A stretch of DNA of 64,000 nucleotides, from the NCBI GenBank assembly GCA_963969595.1, contig OZ018412.1, positions 13,456,501 to 13,520,500 of the forward strand. Direction: 5' to 3'. Position numbers and translations under genes: made by a program. This DNA comes from Neckera pumila (lineage: Eukaryota > Streptophyta > Bryopsida > Hypnales > Neckeraceae). Each line of letters begins with the position of its first letter. Positions within the stretch are counted from its first letter, which is position 1. A model generated the notes under the pieces. It ran no database searches. It saw only the letters and a program-made list of their open reading frames with translations, and had not been told where the DNA came from. Positions 12,172 through 24,193 of the stretch are shown one piece after another.

Positions 12172-12955
12172 ATGGGTGATTGCAAGAAAGAGTAGTATTA
12201 TTTTTTGTCACAATTGATGTGTCGGAGTTGTTATTGGCTATCACTTTTGAAGAATGAATCCAATTATCTTGAAATTTTTATTGAAGATGTCCAACCTGAT
12301 CTTGTTTAGATCCCTTATTTTTCCAAAAATTTTAAAAATCATTTTATATTTAAACTTCAATTTAGCTAATTTGTCACACTTTGCAATTTAGGGGTTTTTA
12401 GTATTGGGGAGTATCCAAACTTAATGATCTAGATCTGAAATTTCTATAGTCTATTTCCATAGTAGAAAGTCATATTTCTACCAAAGGAAATTTAAAAACA
12501 TTTTATTTTATACCCTCCACATACGTGCAAACAAGGCTCTGTTGCGCGCGCAATTCTGAACATTCAAAATTGTTTCAAGATCATTTTTTTGGTGAAATCT
12601 ATTTCCTATAAAGTCCTCCTAAATGGCCAATTTTTAGTTTCCTTAAAAATTATTTTTCCTATTTTTTACAAATTAAAATGTGAAAATACCTACTTTCATG
12701 AGATTGTTCCCTTTTTTTCAGTTCTCCTACTTAGAGAATTTTTCAATGCTTTTCCTTCCTAGGGTACCTTCTTCTTAAAGGTGTATACATTGAACATATT
12801 TTTTAGATTTTTTTTAATTGTTTTTCTAATTATACAATATTTCCAAAAAAATCCATGAGTACTGTGGAGAACACTATGCTTTTCGGTCGGTCTTTCTTGC
12901 ACTGACCCATAAAAATACATTCATAATGCATTTTTCTTGCATTCATATCAAAATT
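12172..12955. repeat. Extra AT-rich segment in the left arm
   Basis: About 780 bp lie between GTAGAGGGGGA and AAATTATAAGAAGT. In the right arm these points are almost adjacent (20456-20472 on the other strand). Part of it (12300-12720) is an inverted relative of 4075-4560, so it is probably repeat-derived. Clean termini were not found; deletion from the right arm is equally possible. Confidence 0.45.
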
Positions 12956-13529
12956 ATAAGAAGTTTGAACCTTAATCCCTAATGTAATATTGTAGTAACT
13001 AAAGGCCTTTTTCTCATCAAAAACACATTCATAATTGTTATCTCTATAATTCTATTGCATTATGTAAAAAAACAAGAAATAAAATTTTTGAATATTGAAT
13101 TATAGAGTCTTATATTCAACTTATGTAAAATCATGAGGGAAATTTTTTGTGAAATTTGACCGCACAAATTAGAAGATAATAGCATTTGAACTTTAAAGTG
13201 ATGAAGTGAAAATTTAGATGGCCGGGACATTGCCTTATTAGACTTTAAGATTTGGTATTCTTAAACTTTAGTTTATGTGTAATTGATTTTGATTTTGAAG
13301 AATTCATATTAAGAATTGAGTTGAGGGGCTTTGAAATATAAATAATAAGCCAAGTTTTTTTGGGGTTTTCTATCTTTTAAAGAATTGTTAAGTTGAAGTA
13401 GGTTGGAGGATAAGAAAACAAAATAGTTAATACTTAATAGTACTAAAATGAAATTAAAATATGCAAATCCAACAATGAAATAGTTCTAGCAAACAACTAA
13501 ACCTTGTAGAAACTTTTTCTGAAAATTAA

Positions 13530-14416
13530 TTAACCCCCATTTTTTGGCAGCATAGTGATTTTGGGTAGCTCAATATAAATGGAGTTTTTGGTTTTTTCTC
13601 TTTGGGATTTTCACACAATATTTTTCCAAGGAGTAGCTTTAAGGCCCAATAGTTTTTATAACTTTTGACTGCATGGTTAAAAAGTTATTGTATGATATGT
13701 GATTTTTAGTGGTAGCTCAAAAAATTCTTAAAAATTCAATTTTTAAAAAAAATAAAAATTTGAAATTAGTTTTCTAGATTTATATATACAAGGAAAGCTT
13801 TGAATCATTCCATTTTGATTAATGAGATGAAAACTATGAAGAGTTTTAGTTTGCAGGTAGTTATGGAATCTCTATTCTAAAATAAACTTTGAAGTCTTTT
13901 ATTCCATTTAGTTTTCAATAATTTTGAAAAAAAATAAAAACATTAGTTGTAGATTCATCATGATTGGAATATTCCAATTCCATATTTCTTAACAATTTAG
14001 TGTTTTGAATCATTCTCTGCTTCTTTCTACTTACTAATTTTTTTTGTAATGCTATATAATTCCAATGATCTTAAATTTTTCAAGCATATAGCCATCTTGA
14101 CTTCAAAAATGAATCCAAAGAGTAACCACCATATTGGACCTTTTTTCATACAAATGTGACCTTATGAATTGCAACTGCACAGATTTTTGCAGGGACAAAA
14201 AAAGGATTTTCGTCAATTCAAATACTAATATCTTGCAATCTGCACGGTGGAAAATTCTGAAATTTTTTCCACATCTTCTCAAACCAGCGCACTACAAGAT
14301 CTTACAACTATATGTGTCTAAAGATGTTTTTCTTTCTAAAGTTTGGTACTTGTGTTAGAAAAAGTAATTTAAGAGTATTTTTGGTGAATACATAGTCAAA
14401 TACTTTTAAGGATTAA
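13530..14416. mobile_element. piggyBac-like non-autonomous element (copy 3)
   Basis: TTAA at 13530-13533 and 14413-14416. The 879-bp interior starts CCCCCATTTTTTGGCAGC and ends TACTTTTAAGGA. The interior is related to copies 1, 4 and 7, with shared blocks such as CAAGGAGTAGCTTTAAGGCCC and ATAACTTTTGACT. Confidence 0.55.
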
Positions 14417-14483
14417 TTGAATTTAGAATCAAAGTAGGTACGTTGTTATTGACAAAAGCTTTGAATGAAAGCCCAAAAAGTTT

Positions 14484-14845
14484 TATTAGAGAAAATTTCA
14501 AGTCTTGATAGGGCCTCTCCACAATTCTCCAAGGTATCCTAAAATTTATTTTTTTGGGCTAAAAAATCATTTTTTTTCTATTTCCGCTCACTTGAAATTA
14601 TTGTGGCAGTGGCTCAAAGAACCAAGTCTTAAGAATTTGAAAAATATTTAAAAATAAAGAAATAAATATTTAAAAATATTTAAAAATAAAATAAAATAAA
14701 ATCGCAAAATCTGACTGTTTCTGCGAGCAGTCATACACTTTGTCTGCTTACTGTGGCACTTTCTTAGAGTGACAGATCAAGCTTTGAAATAGCTTGGTTT
14801 GTCACTTTGGAGAGGCCCTTCAAAGAGTTGAAATTTTTTGTAATG
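14484..14845. mobile_element. CATTAG-family MITE, reverse orientation
   Basis: Left end TATTAGAGAAAATTTCAAG, right end TTGAAATTTTTTGTAATG. The internal order (TTTCCGCTCA..., GCGAGCAGTCA..., TTTGTCACTTTGGAGAGGCC) is the reverse complement of the copy at 11410-11743. Confidence 0.55.
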
Positions 14846-16405
14846 TCTATAAAATTTTTATCACTTATTCATAGGAATGAATCAAAGATTTCTATTTAAA
14901 GAAAGAAGCATTTTGGATCAAATCACACTCAAATGTACTACAAAAGGGGTCAAACCCACTAAAATTTACAATGTAACTTCTTTTTAAATATTGTTTTCTG
15001 ATACTAATCTATTAATTATAGGTATTTTAGTCTTTTTTGACTAGTATTTAAATTCATGTTGAGCCTAATACAACTTTATTTATCAAAAAATAAAAAATTC
15101 TTTATTATAGTTCCAATTGAAGTTTCAGTGTCAACATGTCAGTTTTTCCAATTGTAGAAAAGGGTTCTATTTTTTTATTAATAATAATTTGATTGAATAA
15201 AAAAAAATCATGTATATAAATAATCATATGATAGAATAAAAAAGGATTGTTTTTCTACAATTTGAATATTTTTCCATTTTCTATAATATTCAGAAGTAAA
15301 AATTTGTAAACATCCTTTGCAATATAAAAAAAATCTAAATGATGATTGTGTTAAACCAAAAACTGTATATATTATTGACTTTAAAGTCACTACATAAGCT
15401 ATTTTTGGATCTGAATGTCTGAATTTTGTATGAGATGAAATTAATGATTTGTCAATAATCATTTAACTAATTAAAAAATTATACTAAATTGAGTTCAAGA
15501 TTTAATCACTAAAAATCCTTTTAAATAGTTGTATGTTTGAAAAATTTGGATGAAAATATCTTTTTAAAGTGCTACATTCTAAAAAGTCACTAAATTTAGC
15601 TTTAAAACTGGTGATTTATGTCTTTCTAAGGATTTTTCTACAAAACATTGTCTCCAGTTTTTTAAAGGGACACATTGCAATACTATTCATCTAAATTTTT
15701 TTCTAAAAATGACGACATCAAAGGAATTTTTAGCTCTTAAAGTTCAAAAAAGGACTTGAGTCCTGTCCTAGCAAAGTAATCCCAATAGTACCTCTAAATG
15801 TGATTTGACCCTTCTATAAGAAAATTTCAAAAAGATTATTTCAAAATTTTTCAATTCTTTCTATATTGCATGCAATGTAGCTAATGCCAAGGTTTGATTA
15901 TATTTAAATTTGATTGTATAATTTTTGCTGCCAAGCACCAATTGGAATAAAAATTATATCTATAGAAAACTAATGTATTTTTTTTATCTTAAGAAACATT
16001 TCAAAAAAATAAAAGATCATAAGAGCCTATTTGAATATCCAATTAAAACTTGAAAGCATCCTAAGTATACAAGATAAAAGTGAATGTTCCTAATACAAGA
16101 TTCAAATGTTGCAAAAGCAATGCCACAAGCAAGGCTAAACTAATAGCAATATTAAAGCAACACTATAAGCAATGTTTGTTAAGCTTGGTATTCAAATTCC
16201 CATAGTATTAAAAGCAACATCTAAGTAGTGGCTAAACCTTCCAAAATATAGTATTGCTTTGCATATCTTGCAATTAGATCTTGTAATAGACTAATATAAA
16301 AATGTGTGGAAGAAATTTTTAAAGCGTTGACTATGTAAATTGCAAGATATTTATTTTAAAGTGAAAAAACACCTTTTTCACCATTCTATACTAGAGTATT
16401 AGTCA
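14846..16405. other. AT-rich spacer, no gene
   Basis: No coding region or clear element termini recognised. Composition is strongly A/T with short runs; the only open frames are short and lack any family signature. Confidence 0.4.
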
Positions 16406-16708
16406 TGTGCCATTGCTACAACCAAAACAAAAGTAAAAATAAATTTCTAATTTTTTTATTCATAATAAAAACTTTGAAATCTAATATCTTTCACACTGTC
16501 ATTCCAAATGCCACAAAACAAAGCTCGTCCACCCTTGCAAAGAGCTTTCCAACGGTACCTGAAACAAAACCAAAATCAAAGTAAAAGAAATTTTCTAATT
16601 TTTTGATACATAAATATTTTGAAATTCAATAACTTATGCACCGTAGGTCTAAACACCACAAAACAAAGCCCGTGACCCCTCCTTGTTGAGGGCTTTCCGA
16701 CATTACCA
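16406..16708. repeat. Tandem duplication, about 150-bp unit
   Basis: Two adjacent diverged copies, 16406-16563 and 16564-16708. They share AAAGTAAAA(A/G)AAATT, then TTTGAAAT, and end in CCACAAAACAAAGC(T/C)CGT ... GAGC/GGGCTTTCC. No gene. Confidence 0.6.
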
Positions 16709-17669
16709 AGCACGCAATTGAGAGACGTACAATCCTAGATATCTCAAAGTAACAAATAAGGTATAGATATTATTAAGACTTTCAGTCTTTTTAACTTGAA
16801 ATTTTGTACTACAACACTCTAAGGCAAAAGAAATTTATTGTGGAAAATTAAGTTGAAAATTTAGAGGTAAAATTTCAAAATTTGAACTTTAATTTGCATT
16901 CTTTAAAAACTTGTGAAATAAAAGTAAGACTTACAAGATAAAACAAAATACTAAATCGTTAATAATACTAAAAAAAGATGGAATCAAAGCATGCCAATTC
17001 TACCCAAGAGATTATTCTAAATCATAAAGGCTACTTTATATTGAATTTTTTTGGAAATTGAGTTCAAAACATATCCTATATCGGTTTTGGAGAAATCCGA
17101 TGCTCCTATTGTCTAATAAATAAGGTTCTTTTTAATTTTGACATCAATACAATAATCCAAAGAAAAATCCAATGGAATAAATCAAAGATTTTTTTTTTGA
17201 TAAAAACGTATTTTTTTGAGAAGAAAATTATAAAAAAATTATTTCATTTTCTAGCTAGAAATTTTTTGTTGTTCAAAATTAGCTATTTTTACTTTTGGGT
17301 GGTATAATTGGGTAAAAGCAAGAAACACTTGTTGATTATCTTGCATTTCAAGGGTAGTACTAGGAATAATAGAGCTTTTGGAAAAAATATTTAAAACTAA
17401 AATAAAATGTGGATAATAAAAAGAATACTATAGATAACCAATCAAAGTGGATGTGTACTATTTCCAAGAGTATATTAGTGCATTCAAGTATCAATACTTC
17501 AAGTACTCCAATGCAACTATTACAATGACACATTCAAATTTAGAGATTAACAAAGATTCCTAAAGAATATATATATACATTGCAAATTGTATTTGAAAGG
17601 GATATTTATTATTGATTTGATATAAATAGCACACTAAAAATATTGTCCTAAATTATTTCAATATTCCAA

Positions 17670-17802
17670 TAATTAAAAATTATGATTATATGGTAGCATC
17701 ATGTTAGTGGCTATGCTCATTGGTAGACCTTGTTTGCTTTGGTAAAGACTATTAAACCTATACAATGTTTTAATTCTACAAACACTTATTATAGGGAACA
17801 TT
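17670..17802. repeat. Dispersed repeat shared with 366-525
   Basis: GCTCATTGGTAGACC, TTTGCTTTGGTAAAGACTAT and CTACAAACA match the segment near 420-490. It abuts the TTAA-flanked element that follows. Confidence 0.5.
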
Positions 17803-18644
17803 TTAATTCCTAAAGGTTTTTTACTACGTTTTTATAAAAATGCTCCAAAACTGCCATTTCTAATACAAGTACCAAATTTTGAAAAAAACACATTTTTGGA
17901 CGTATGTAATTGTAGGATCTTCTTGTAAACTACTTTAAAAAAATGTGGAAAAAATTACAAAATTTTCCATCGTGTAGATTGCAAGATATTTGTGTTTGAG
18001 TTGACAAAAATCCTTTTGGGGGGCCTTGCAAGAATCCTTCAAAAGGTCACATTTGTATAAAAAAGTGTCCAAAATTGTGGTAATTCTTTAGATTAATTCT
18101 TCAAGGCAACTTGGCTATATGCTTGAAAAATTCTAGATCATTTGGAACTGTACAACAAATAGAAAAAAATTGGTAAGTAGAAAAAAGTAGAAAATGATTC
18201 AAAACATGAAATTGTTAAGAATTTAATGATGGAATTGAAAATTGCCAATACCAATGGTGGTAATGTTGTAATAAACAATCTACATCCAATATTTTTTATT
18301 TTTTTTCAAATATAATGAAAATTGATTTAAATAAAGGACTTAAAGGTTTATTTTAGAGTAGAGATTCCATATCTACTTGCAAACTAAAACTTCTCATAGC
18401 TTTCATCTCATTAATAAAAATGGAATGATCCAAAGCTTTCTATATATATATATATATAAATCTAGAAAATCAATTTCAATTTTTCATTTCTTAAGAAAAT
18501 TATTTTAAAAGAATTTTTTTGGGCTATCCAGGCTGCCCGCCAAGTAATGAAAATGATATATCATACAATAACTTCTTAACTATATAGTCAAAAGTTATGA
18601 AAATTGCTAGACCTTAAAGTTAATCTTTAGGCACATATTGTGTG

Positions 18645-18676
<32 letters not shown>

Positions 18677-18746
18677 TTATGTTTGTTGTGAGCTGCTTTA
18701 AAATGCAATGTTTTTAAAATAGCATATTCGGGGCTTTAGGGATTAA
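17803..18746. mobile_element. piggyBac-like non-autonomous element (copy 7)
   Basis: TTAA at 17803-17806 and 18743-18746. The interior starts TTCCTAAAGG and ends GGCTTTAGGGA. It contains an uninterrupted A tract near 18649-18676 and a short (TA)n at 18443-18456. Internal sequence is shared in inverse order with copies 1 and 3. Confidence 0.55.
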
Positions 18747-18759
18747 TTGGCTTATTGGT

Positions 18760-19672
18760 CATTACAAAAAAAACAGGGACTCCAGAAGCCGCTCCACAAT
18801 CCTTCAATGACCTTGCAAATTGCCATTTTTTTTGCTTAAGCATTAGTTTTTTTCTATATCCGCTCAGCTTATATCGTGATGTTGGATGCTTAGCAATGGC
18901 TTAAAAACAGAGTACAAAACATTAAAAAATTAGGATGAAAGTACGCTAATGCACCTTAATACTGATTTTTTAATACTTTATACTTGGATGCACTTTGCAC
19001 TCAAATTAAATTATTCAAAAAAAAAATGTCCAAAATTAGTCCAGTCACTCCAGTGACCATCTACTACCCAATTCTTTTTTGATGGCAATGTAAAAGACTC
19101 CCTTTATTGACATTTGTTGAGTATAAAAGATGAAGAGGTTGCTTTTACAAAGAAATGGATTGTCTACCATGATTCTATGAATCTACAAAGGCTATGGGAT
19201 AATTTGAAGATAATTCACTCGTTGTCAAATGAATGAAGATACATATCCTACATAAATTGTTAATCCTATCATTGCCCCACTTGCATAAAGAGTTACTCTT
19301 CTCATCATGTAACACAAAATTAAGTAAATGGCTATTGAAGCTAGTTGCTTTCGGCAATTAGCTTCAATAGCCACTTAATTTGGCTTATTTGAAACAAGAT
19401 TGAACTTAATTTGTTTCAATTAAGTCAAATTAAATCCAATCAAGCCAAATTAAGTGATTTAATTAGATGCAATTGGATGTAACTGAAACCATTGTCAATG
19501 AAACACCAGCTCCATTGTTAAACACTTTGAATACATTTTAATCTTTTTTGCGAAATTCAGACCAATTGACAATGGGCTTTGAAATCATTTTATAGCCTCC
19601 CTACCCGCGATTTAATAGCATGGTTTGTCACTTTGAAGCAAGCCTTTCAAAGGCTTGAGATTTATTCTAATG
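18760..19672. mobile_element. Possible split CATTAG-family element
   Basis: The left end (CATTACAAAAAAAACAGGGACTCC) and right end (TTGTCACTTTGAAGC..., ATTTATTCTAATG) fit the two termini of one reverse-oriented copy separated by about 550 bp of unrelated AT-rich DNA. Nested insertion is inferred. The inserted part contains the hairpin at 19329-19373. Confidence 0.35.
19329..19373. repeat. Perfect 15-bp stem hairpin
   Basis: TGGCTATTGAAGCTA at 19329-19343 is followed after 15 bases by its exact complement at 19359-19373. A flanking AT-rich stretch (19380-19475) repeats variants of AATTAAGT in both orientations. Function unknown; too isolated for a terminator claim. Confidence 0.5.
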
Positions 19673-19919
19673 ATTGTGTCTATAGCAATAAGAATTTATA
19701 GTTCCTTATAAAGATTTTTTAAGGCCAATGTTAAAATTGTTTCATCTTTTGTTAGAATTTTAAGGGTTTTGTTCTTTTTAAAGCATGAAATCTAAATATA
19801 AAACTAAACTTGTTTTTGTTTGAGAGCTTTGTATAGATCTATGAATGTCACAATTTTTGGCATCCAATAGCGTATCCATTGCCAAATTATAGGGAATTTT
19901 TATGCAAAACTTGAATGCA

Positions 19920-20168
19920 AAGTTGACATGCCATGCTATTCTTTTGCCGGATTGCCGAAGCAGTCAAGTTTTGCAAATTTTTATTTTATTTTTATTTTTT
20001 ATAATAATTTTTAATTTTTAATTTTGGGTTCTTGTGCCACTGCTGATGCAATTTCAGCAGGGCAAAAATAGGGAAAAAAACAACTTTTTAAGCAAAATAA
20101 AAGCAAATTTCAGTGTAACTTGGAGGGCTGTGGAGCAACCCTCTGGAGGCCTGAAATTTCCTCTAATG
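19920..20168. mobile_element. CATTAG-family partial copy at the inner edge of the right arm
   Basis: The right end is intact (GGAGGCCTGAAATTTCCTCTAATG) but the left terminus is missing; homology begins near AGTTGACATGCCATGC. It abuts the point where arm-to-arm homology stops, so it may mark or obscure the true inner breakpoint. Confidence 0.5.
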
Positions 20169-22595
20169 GCTTATAATCCAGTAAGACAATGTGCTAGCCA
20201 CCCAAATATTCACTTCCTCACTTCAAAGTTCAAATGCTATTATCTTCCAATCTATGCAGTCAAACTTTACAAAAAGATTTCCTAATGATTTTACATAAGT
20301 TGAATGTAAGATTCTACAATTCAGTATACAAAAATTTTGTTTCTTGTTTTCTTGATTCAATGCAATAGAAGTATAGAGATGACAATTATGAATGTATTTC
20401 GATGAAATAGAAGGCTTTAGTTGCTACATTAGGGATTAAGGTTCAGACTTCTTACAAATTTTATATAAATCTTCTGTCCCCCTCTACCAATCTACCATCA
20501 CTAAGACTAGGGGACAATCCCTTCAAATCGATAAGAACAACATTGAAAACATTGAAGTAACACTTGATTTTTGACCTTTTTTTTTGGTGAGATGTTGCTC
20601 AAGCCAGGGAGTGATTGTGGCTTGACAAACATTATTTATCCTTGCAAATCCGCTAGTAATGAAAGAAACAAATGTTTGAAAGTTATACTTTGTCCAATTT
20701 CGAAATGAGAGTCTTGGAGTGATGTTTGATAAAGCATAGTCATAGAATTTCTGGGATCATAAAATCTAAGCGATAAAAATAATTCACAAGTTAAGTTTAA
20801 AATATAAATGGGTGCACTCCTTGGGATTCCTTGCAGCAATCATTTAATTTGATGATAAAGATTTAACCTAATTACCAAAATTCGTTTTTTTTTTGCATTG
20901 GTGACTCCATTTGAGCACGCTGTGTAAGTGCTCGTCTGAGCAATTAAATAGCAATCGATCAACAATGGAAACTTGTGGAATTTAGCCAACCACACCACTT
21001 TCAATCACAGAAAATGGAAACAAATAATCACTTGAATTCATGAGTTTTTATCAAACAAAAGGGACCGCAGTAGGACACAATTTCACATACATTTCGAATG
21101 TTTTTAGCCCTCAAGACTCAACGGGGGCTCCACGGCAAAGAACTACCGTAGTGCCCGAATCAGCTGGGAATCAAAGATATTCATTCAGCATATAATTATA
21201 TTAATGCCTCAAACAATTAATGCCACACTCAGTTAGCATTGAAAATGCTTGCGTATTCGATCGCCCAGACGGATTACCGATGAAGCTCGAAGGTATCCAA
21301 TACGCCCATTACATTGCCTCACGCATGATTATATACCGGCCAGTGAAATTAAGAAACGTATAATCATTCAGAATTTGATCAGATATTAATGTACTCGACT
21401 GGATTTCGAGTCAGTATAGAAATCTGCTTGACGTCTCGGCTGTTAGTCGATCGAGTTGTTAGTACGTCAGTAATGCGCACCTGAGTGTCTGCCATACCCA
21501 TAGTTACGTGAAACTCATGGATCATGGGGACATGTGCCGGAGTGTCACGGACTGAATTTGGCAACATGCACGAGCCATAACTTACTGTGAGTAGTTAACT
21601 GTCACTCGAAGAAATGAAACAGGAGCTGGCTAAGCATGTGTTTAATTTCAATAGATTCAGGGAATTTGATTATCCAACGATCGATCATTCGAGCTGACCA
21701 AGGCATGTTAATTAGTAGACGAAAGCGTGCCTTTCGATCCGATCGAAATGTACATCGCGGAAATTACGCACATGCCAGTTTATGGCCATCTTAACGTTCG
21801 TCGACATCAGATTGAACTTTGACATAGTCACCAGTTGACGTAATATATGCCGTAGTAGCGTCGCTGACTGATTCTAGATGTTGGACATGGACTCCAAAAG
21901 AGTCACTCTCATCAATCCGTGCAAGACAAATCGTGTGGGACTCGTGCAACTAGCTAGACATGATTGGGCATTTCTACCTTGATCTCTGGGAGGAGTGCAA
22001 TTCAAACTCAGGGTAAAACTCCATGACAGCAGCAGCCAGGCCACATGGATAGTTAGATAAATATCCCAACTGAAGCACAAAGAAGCAAGCAAGAAGATTC
22101 AAAAAGGAGACAGGTCGGCCAGAACTCACATCAGGAACAGCAATGCAGGTGGGTGGCTGCTCCCATGACCCACAGTGGCAGCCCAGGCCAATGGCATATA
22201 TGCACAAATGCAATGAATCAAGGTAACTATCAGGGGGTCAGACAGCCCTGTGCAAAGGGGGGTGCTTTTTTTGGCTAAATCACGATGCAACTCTATCGTC
22301 TGCACCAACTAAACTGGGTCCCGGAGCTGAGCTAGCTGCTAACACATCGTTCTCAAAGTCGTTGTCAACTGTGAAGCAGTCAAAGCGAGCCAGGGCTGGC
22401 CAGGAATCATCAACGAGCCATGATCAATCAAGCGCCTGCAGGCAAGGGAAGCAGCACGTTAGTGGAGGCCGGGCATGAATGATCCATTCTGAAAGCCAAG
22501 ATGCCCTTGACAAGTAGGTCAAGCTAGCTACTGTAGACGAAGCCAAGAAAACTGAAACAATTACGAAATAGAAATTCGAGGGCGGTTGAGTTACC

Positions 22596-22602
22596 TATAA
22601 AT
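22596..22602 (+). promoter_or_regulatory. Likely TATA box of right BURP gene
   Basis: TATAAAT about 195 bp upstream of the ATG. It is the exact mirror of the left-arm motif. Confidence 0.5.
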
Positions 22603-22648
22603 TCAAGGCCTTCCTGCATTCCCAATCACACTGCCTTCCTTCACTTGC

Positions 22649-22771
22649 ATGTCCACTGGGTCTTCAGTAGTCGCCTCTTCAGTGGACTTGCTTGATCGGT
22701 GTGCGCCTCAGCGTCTCTGCTTGCTTTCGGTCATTCCTTGCCCTGCTCGTTGCTGCTCCATACACCCCTGA
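22649..22771 (+). promoter_or_regulatory. Upstream ORF in the BURP leader
   Basis: If transcription starts about 30 bp after the TATA motif, the first ATG in the mRNA is at 22649. It opens a 40-codon frame ending in TGA at 22769-22771, 25 bp before the BURP start and out of frame with it. The left arm has the identical sequence at 9238-9360. Regulation through this frame is speculative because the transcription start is not known. Confidence 0.35.
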
Positions 22772-22796
22772 CTCGTTCCCGCCCTTAGTCCGCAGC

Positions 22797-24193
22797 ATGG
22801 CTGAGCAGTGGAGCCTCATGCTCATCTTGCGGACCCTCTTCATGATGGCCGCGGTCACGACCGTAAGTAGTCGATCATGCTCTGACTGGATCGATCGAAC
22901 ACCATCCCTTTTGAATTCCTTTATTTTTGTCACAGTACGTGATTGACTTCTAGGAGTTCTAGCTTGCGAGGATGCATGCATGCCCGTCAACTGATGGCTA
23001 GTTAGCTGCACTTTGCGTTTTCTTTTGAGGATTCAGAACGTAGCATGCTTTCATTTCATGTATAGTAGCTAGCAAGCCATGCCTGTTCTCGATCCTGATC
23101 GAATTGCCAAGGAAACTACATTGGATTTTCTCGATCCAGTCATAAGATTTTGCTGATTCGATTTGCGCATGTGCAATGATCGTTTGTGGTCATTACCCGT
23201 GGAGATACAAGTAGTTAGTCTAAAGCTCCTATGCATCGGTTGATTCGCGAAGGCAAGTACTTTGTCCGGACCGGATGTTCCAGCTCACTGATCCCGACGT
23301 TCATTCTCATGCACTGGCAGGTGACCGGAGCGAGGCCCGTCTCCACCGGTGACCGAACGGACGGTGCGAAAATAGCTGCAATTTGCAGCTCCAACGGTCT
23401 GGTGTGCGCCGAGAGCACCCTCCAAACAGCGTCCTCCAAGGCCGTGGGCGTCCAGCGCGACCACTCCATCAGCACCATCAATGATTTGCAGAGGGACTTT
23501 TTCCTCGAGTCCGCGCTGGTGGTGGGCGGCACGATGACTCTCGACGCGAACCTCCGCGATGACGCCCCCAAGCGGGCCTTCCTCACGGCGTCCTCCGCCA
23601 GCCAGTTGCCCACAATCACCTCCTCCGACGCCCTGGCGCTCGTCCGGCACTTCGACGTGGCTCTCAACAGCGACCTGGCCACGGCCACGGCCACCGCCGC
23701 GTACTTGTGCGGCTACGGCGAGCTGCCGGGAGAAAAGATGAGCTGCGCCGCCTCCAGCGACGCCGTGGCCAAGTTCGTCTCCTCCGAACTGGGCTCCAAG
23801 GTGAAGGTGCTGTCCACCAGCAACACGCAGGCACTCGCCCCTGGCGCCGCGAAGTCGAAGGCACCCGTCACCATCACGGGCTTCCGCAAAGGCTCCGTGG
23901 CCGAGGGCCAGAAGATCGTGGTGTGCCACGTCGTGAACTTCCCGTCGTCCCTTTACTACTGCCACCGCGTGACGGGCACCAAAGTGATCACCGCCACGCT
24001 CCAGCCCAGCGCCTCCAACGCCGCCATCCAGGCCGTGGGCGTGTGCCACATCGACACTTCCCTGTGGCTCAGCACCCACCCGGCCTTCAACGCGCTCAAC
24101 ATTCCCCGCGGCGACGAAGCTTGCCATTGGCTGGTGGATTCTGACCTCGTCTTTGTGCCGACCACTGGCGACGCCATCGCTCCGATGGAGTGA
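22797..24193 (+). CDS. BURP-domain secreted protein (right-arm copy)
   Basis: Exon 1 22797-22862, GT-AG intron 22863-23320 (donor GTAAGT, acceptor TGCACTGGCAG), exon 2 23321-24193; 312 aa, the same protein as the left-arm gene. The N-terminal 22 residues are a hydrophobic leader. BURP landmarks are FF near residue 82 and CH pairs near 224, 236, 264 and 290. Only about 60 residues separate leader and BURP domain, so there is no long repeat region as in RD22 or PG1-beta types and it is closest in layout to the short BNM2/USP-like members. Likely exported to the apoplast. The start was chosen because it gives the leader and joins in phase 0; the downstream ATG at 23231 lies inside the intron of this model. 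Promoter, intron and 3' flank are also almost identical to the other copy, so both probably share expression. Confidence 0.88.

Larger units (their letters stand above)
5672..13249. repeat. Left arm of large inverted duplication
   Basis: This arm is the reverse complement of 20169-26072. Coordinates in the core obey left + right = 32009. From 7523 to 10196 I found a single mismatch (7801). Outside that core the arms drop to roughly 80-90% similarity with indels, for example at 7000-7400 and 10800-11300. Arm-specific insertions are 5807-5980, 11313-11988 and about 12172-12955. The outer edge near 5672 coincides with the middle of a possible exon of the right-arm gene. Confidence 0.9.
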
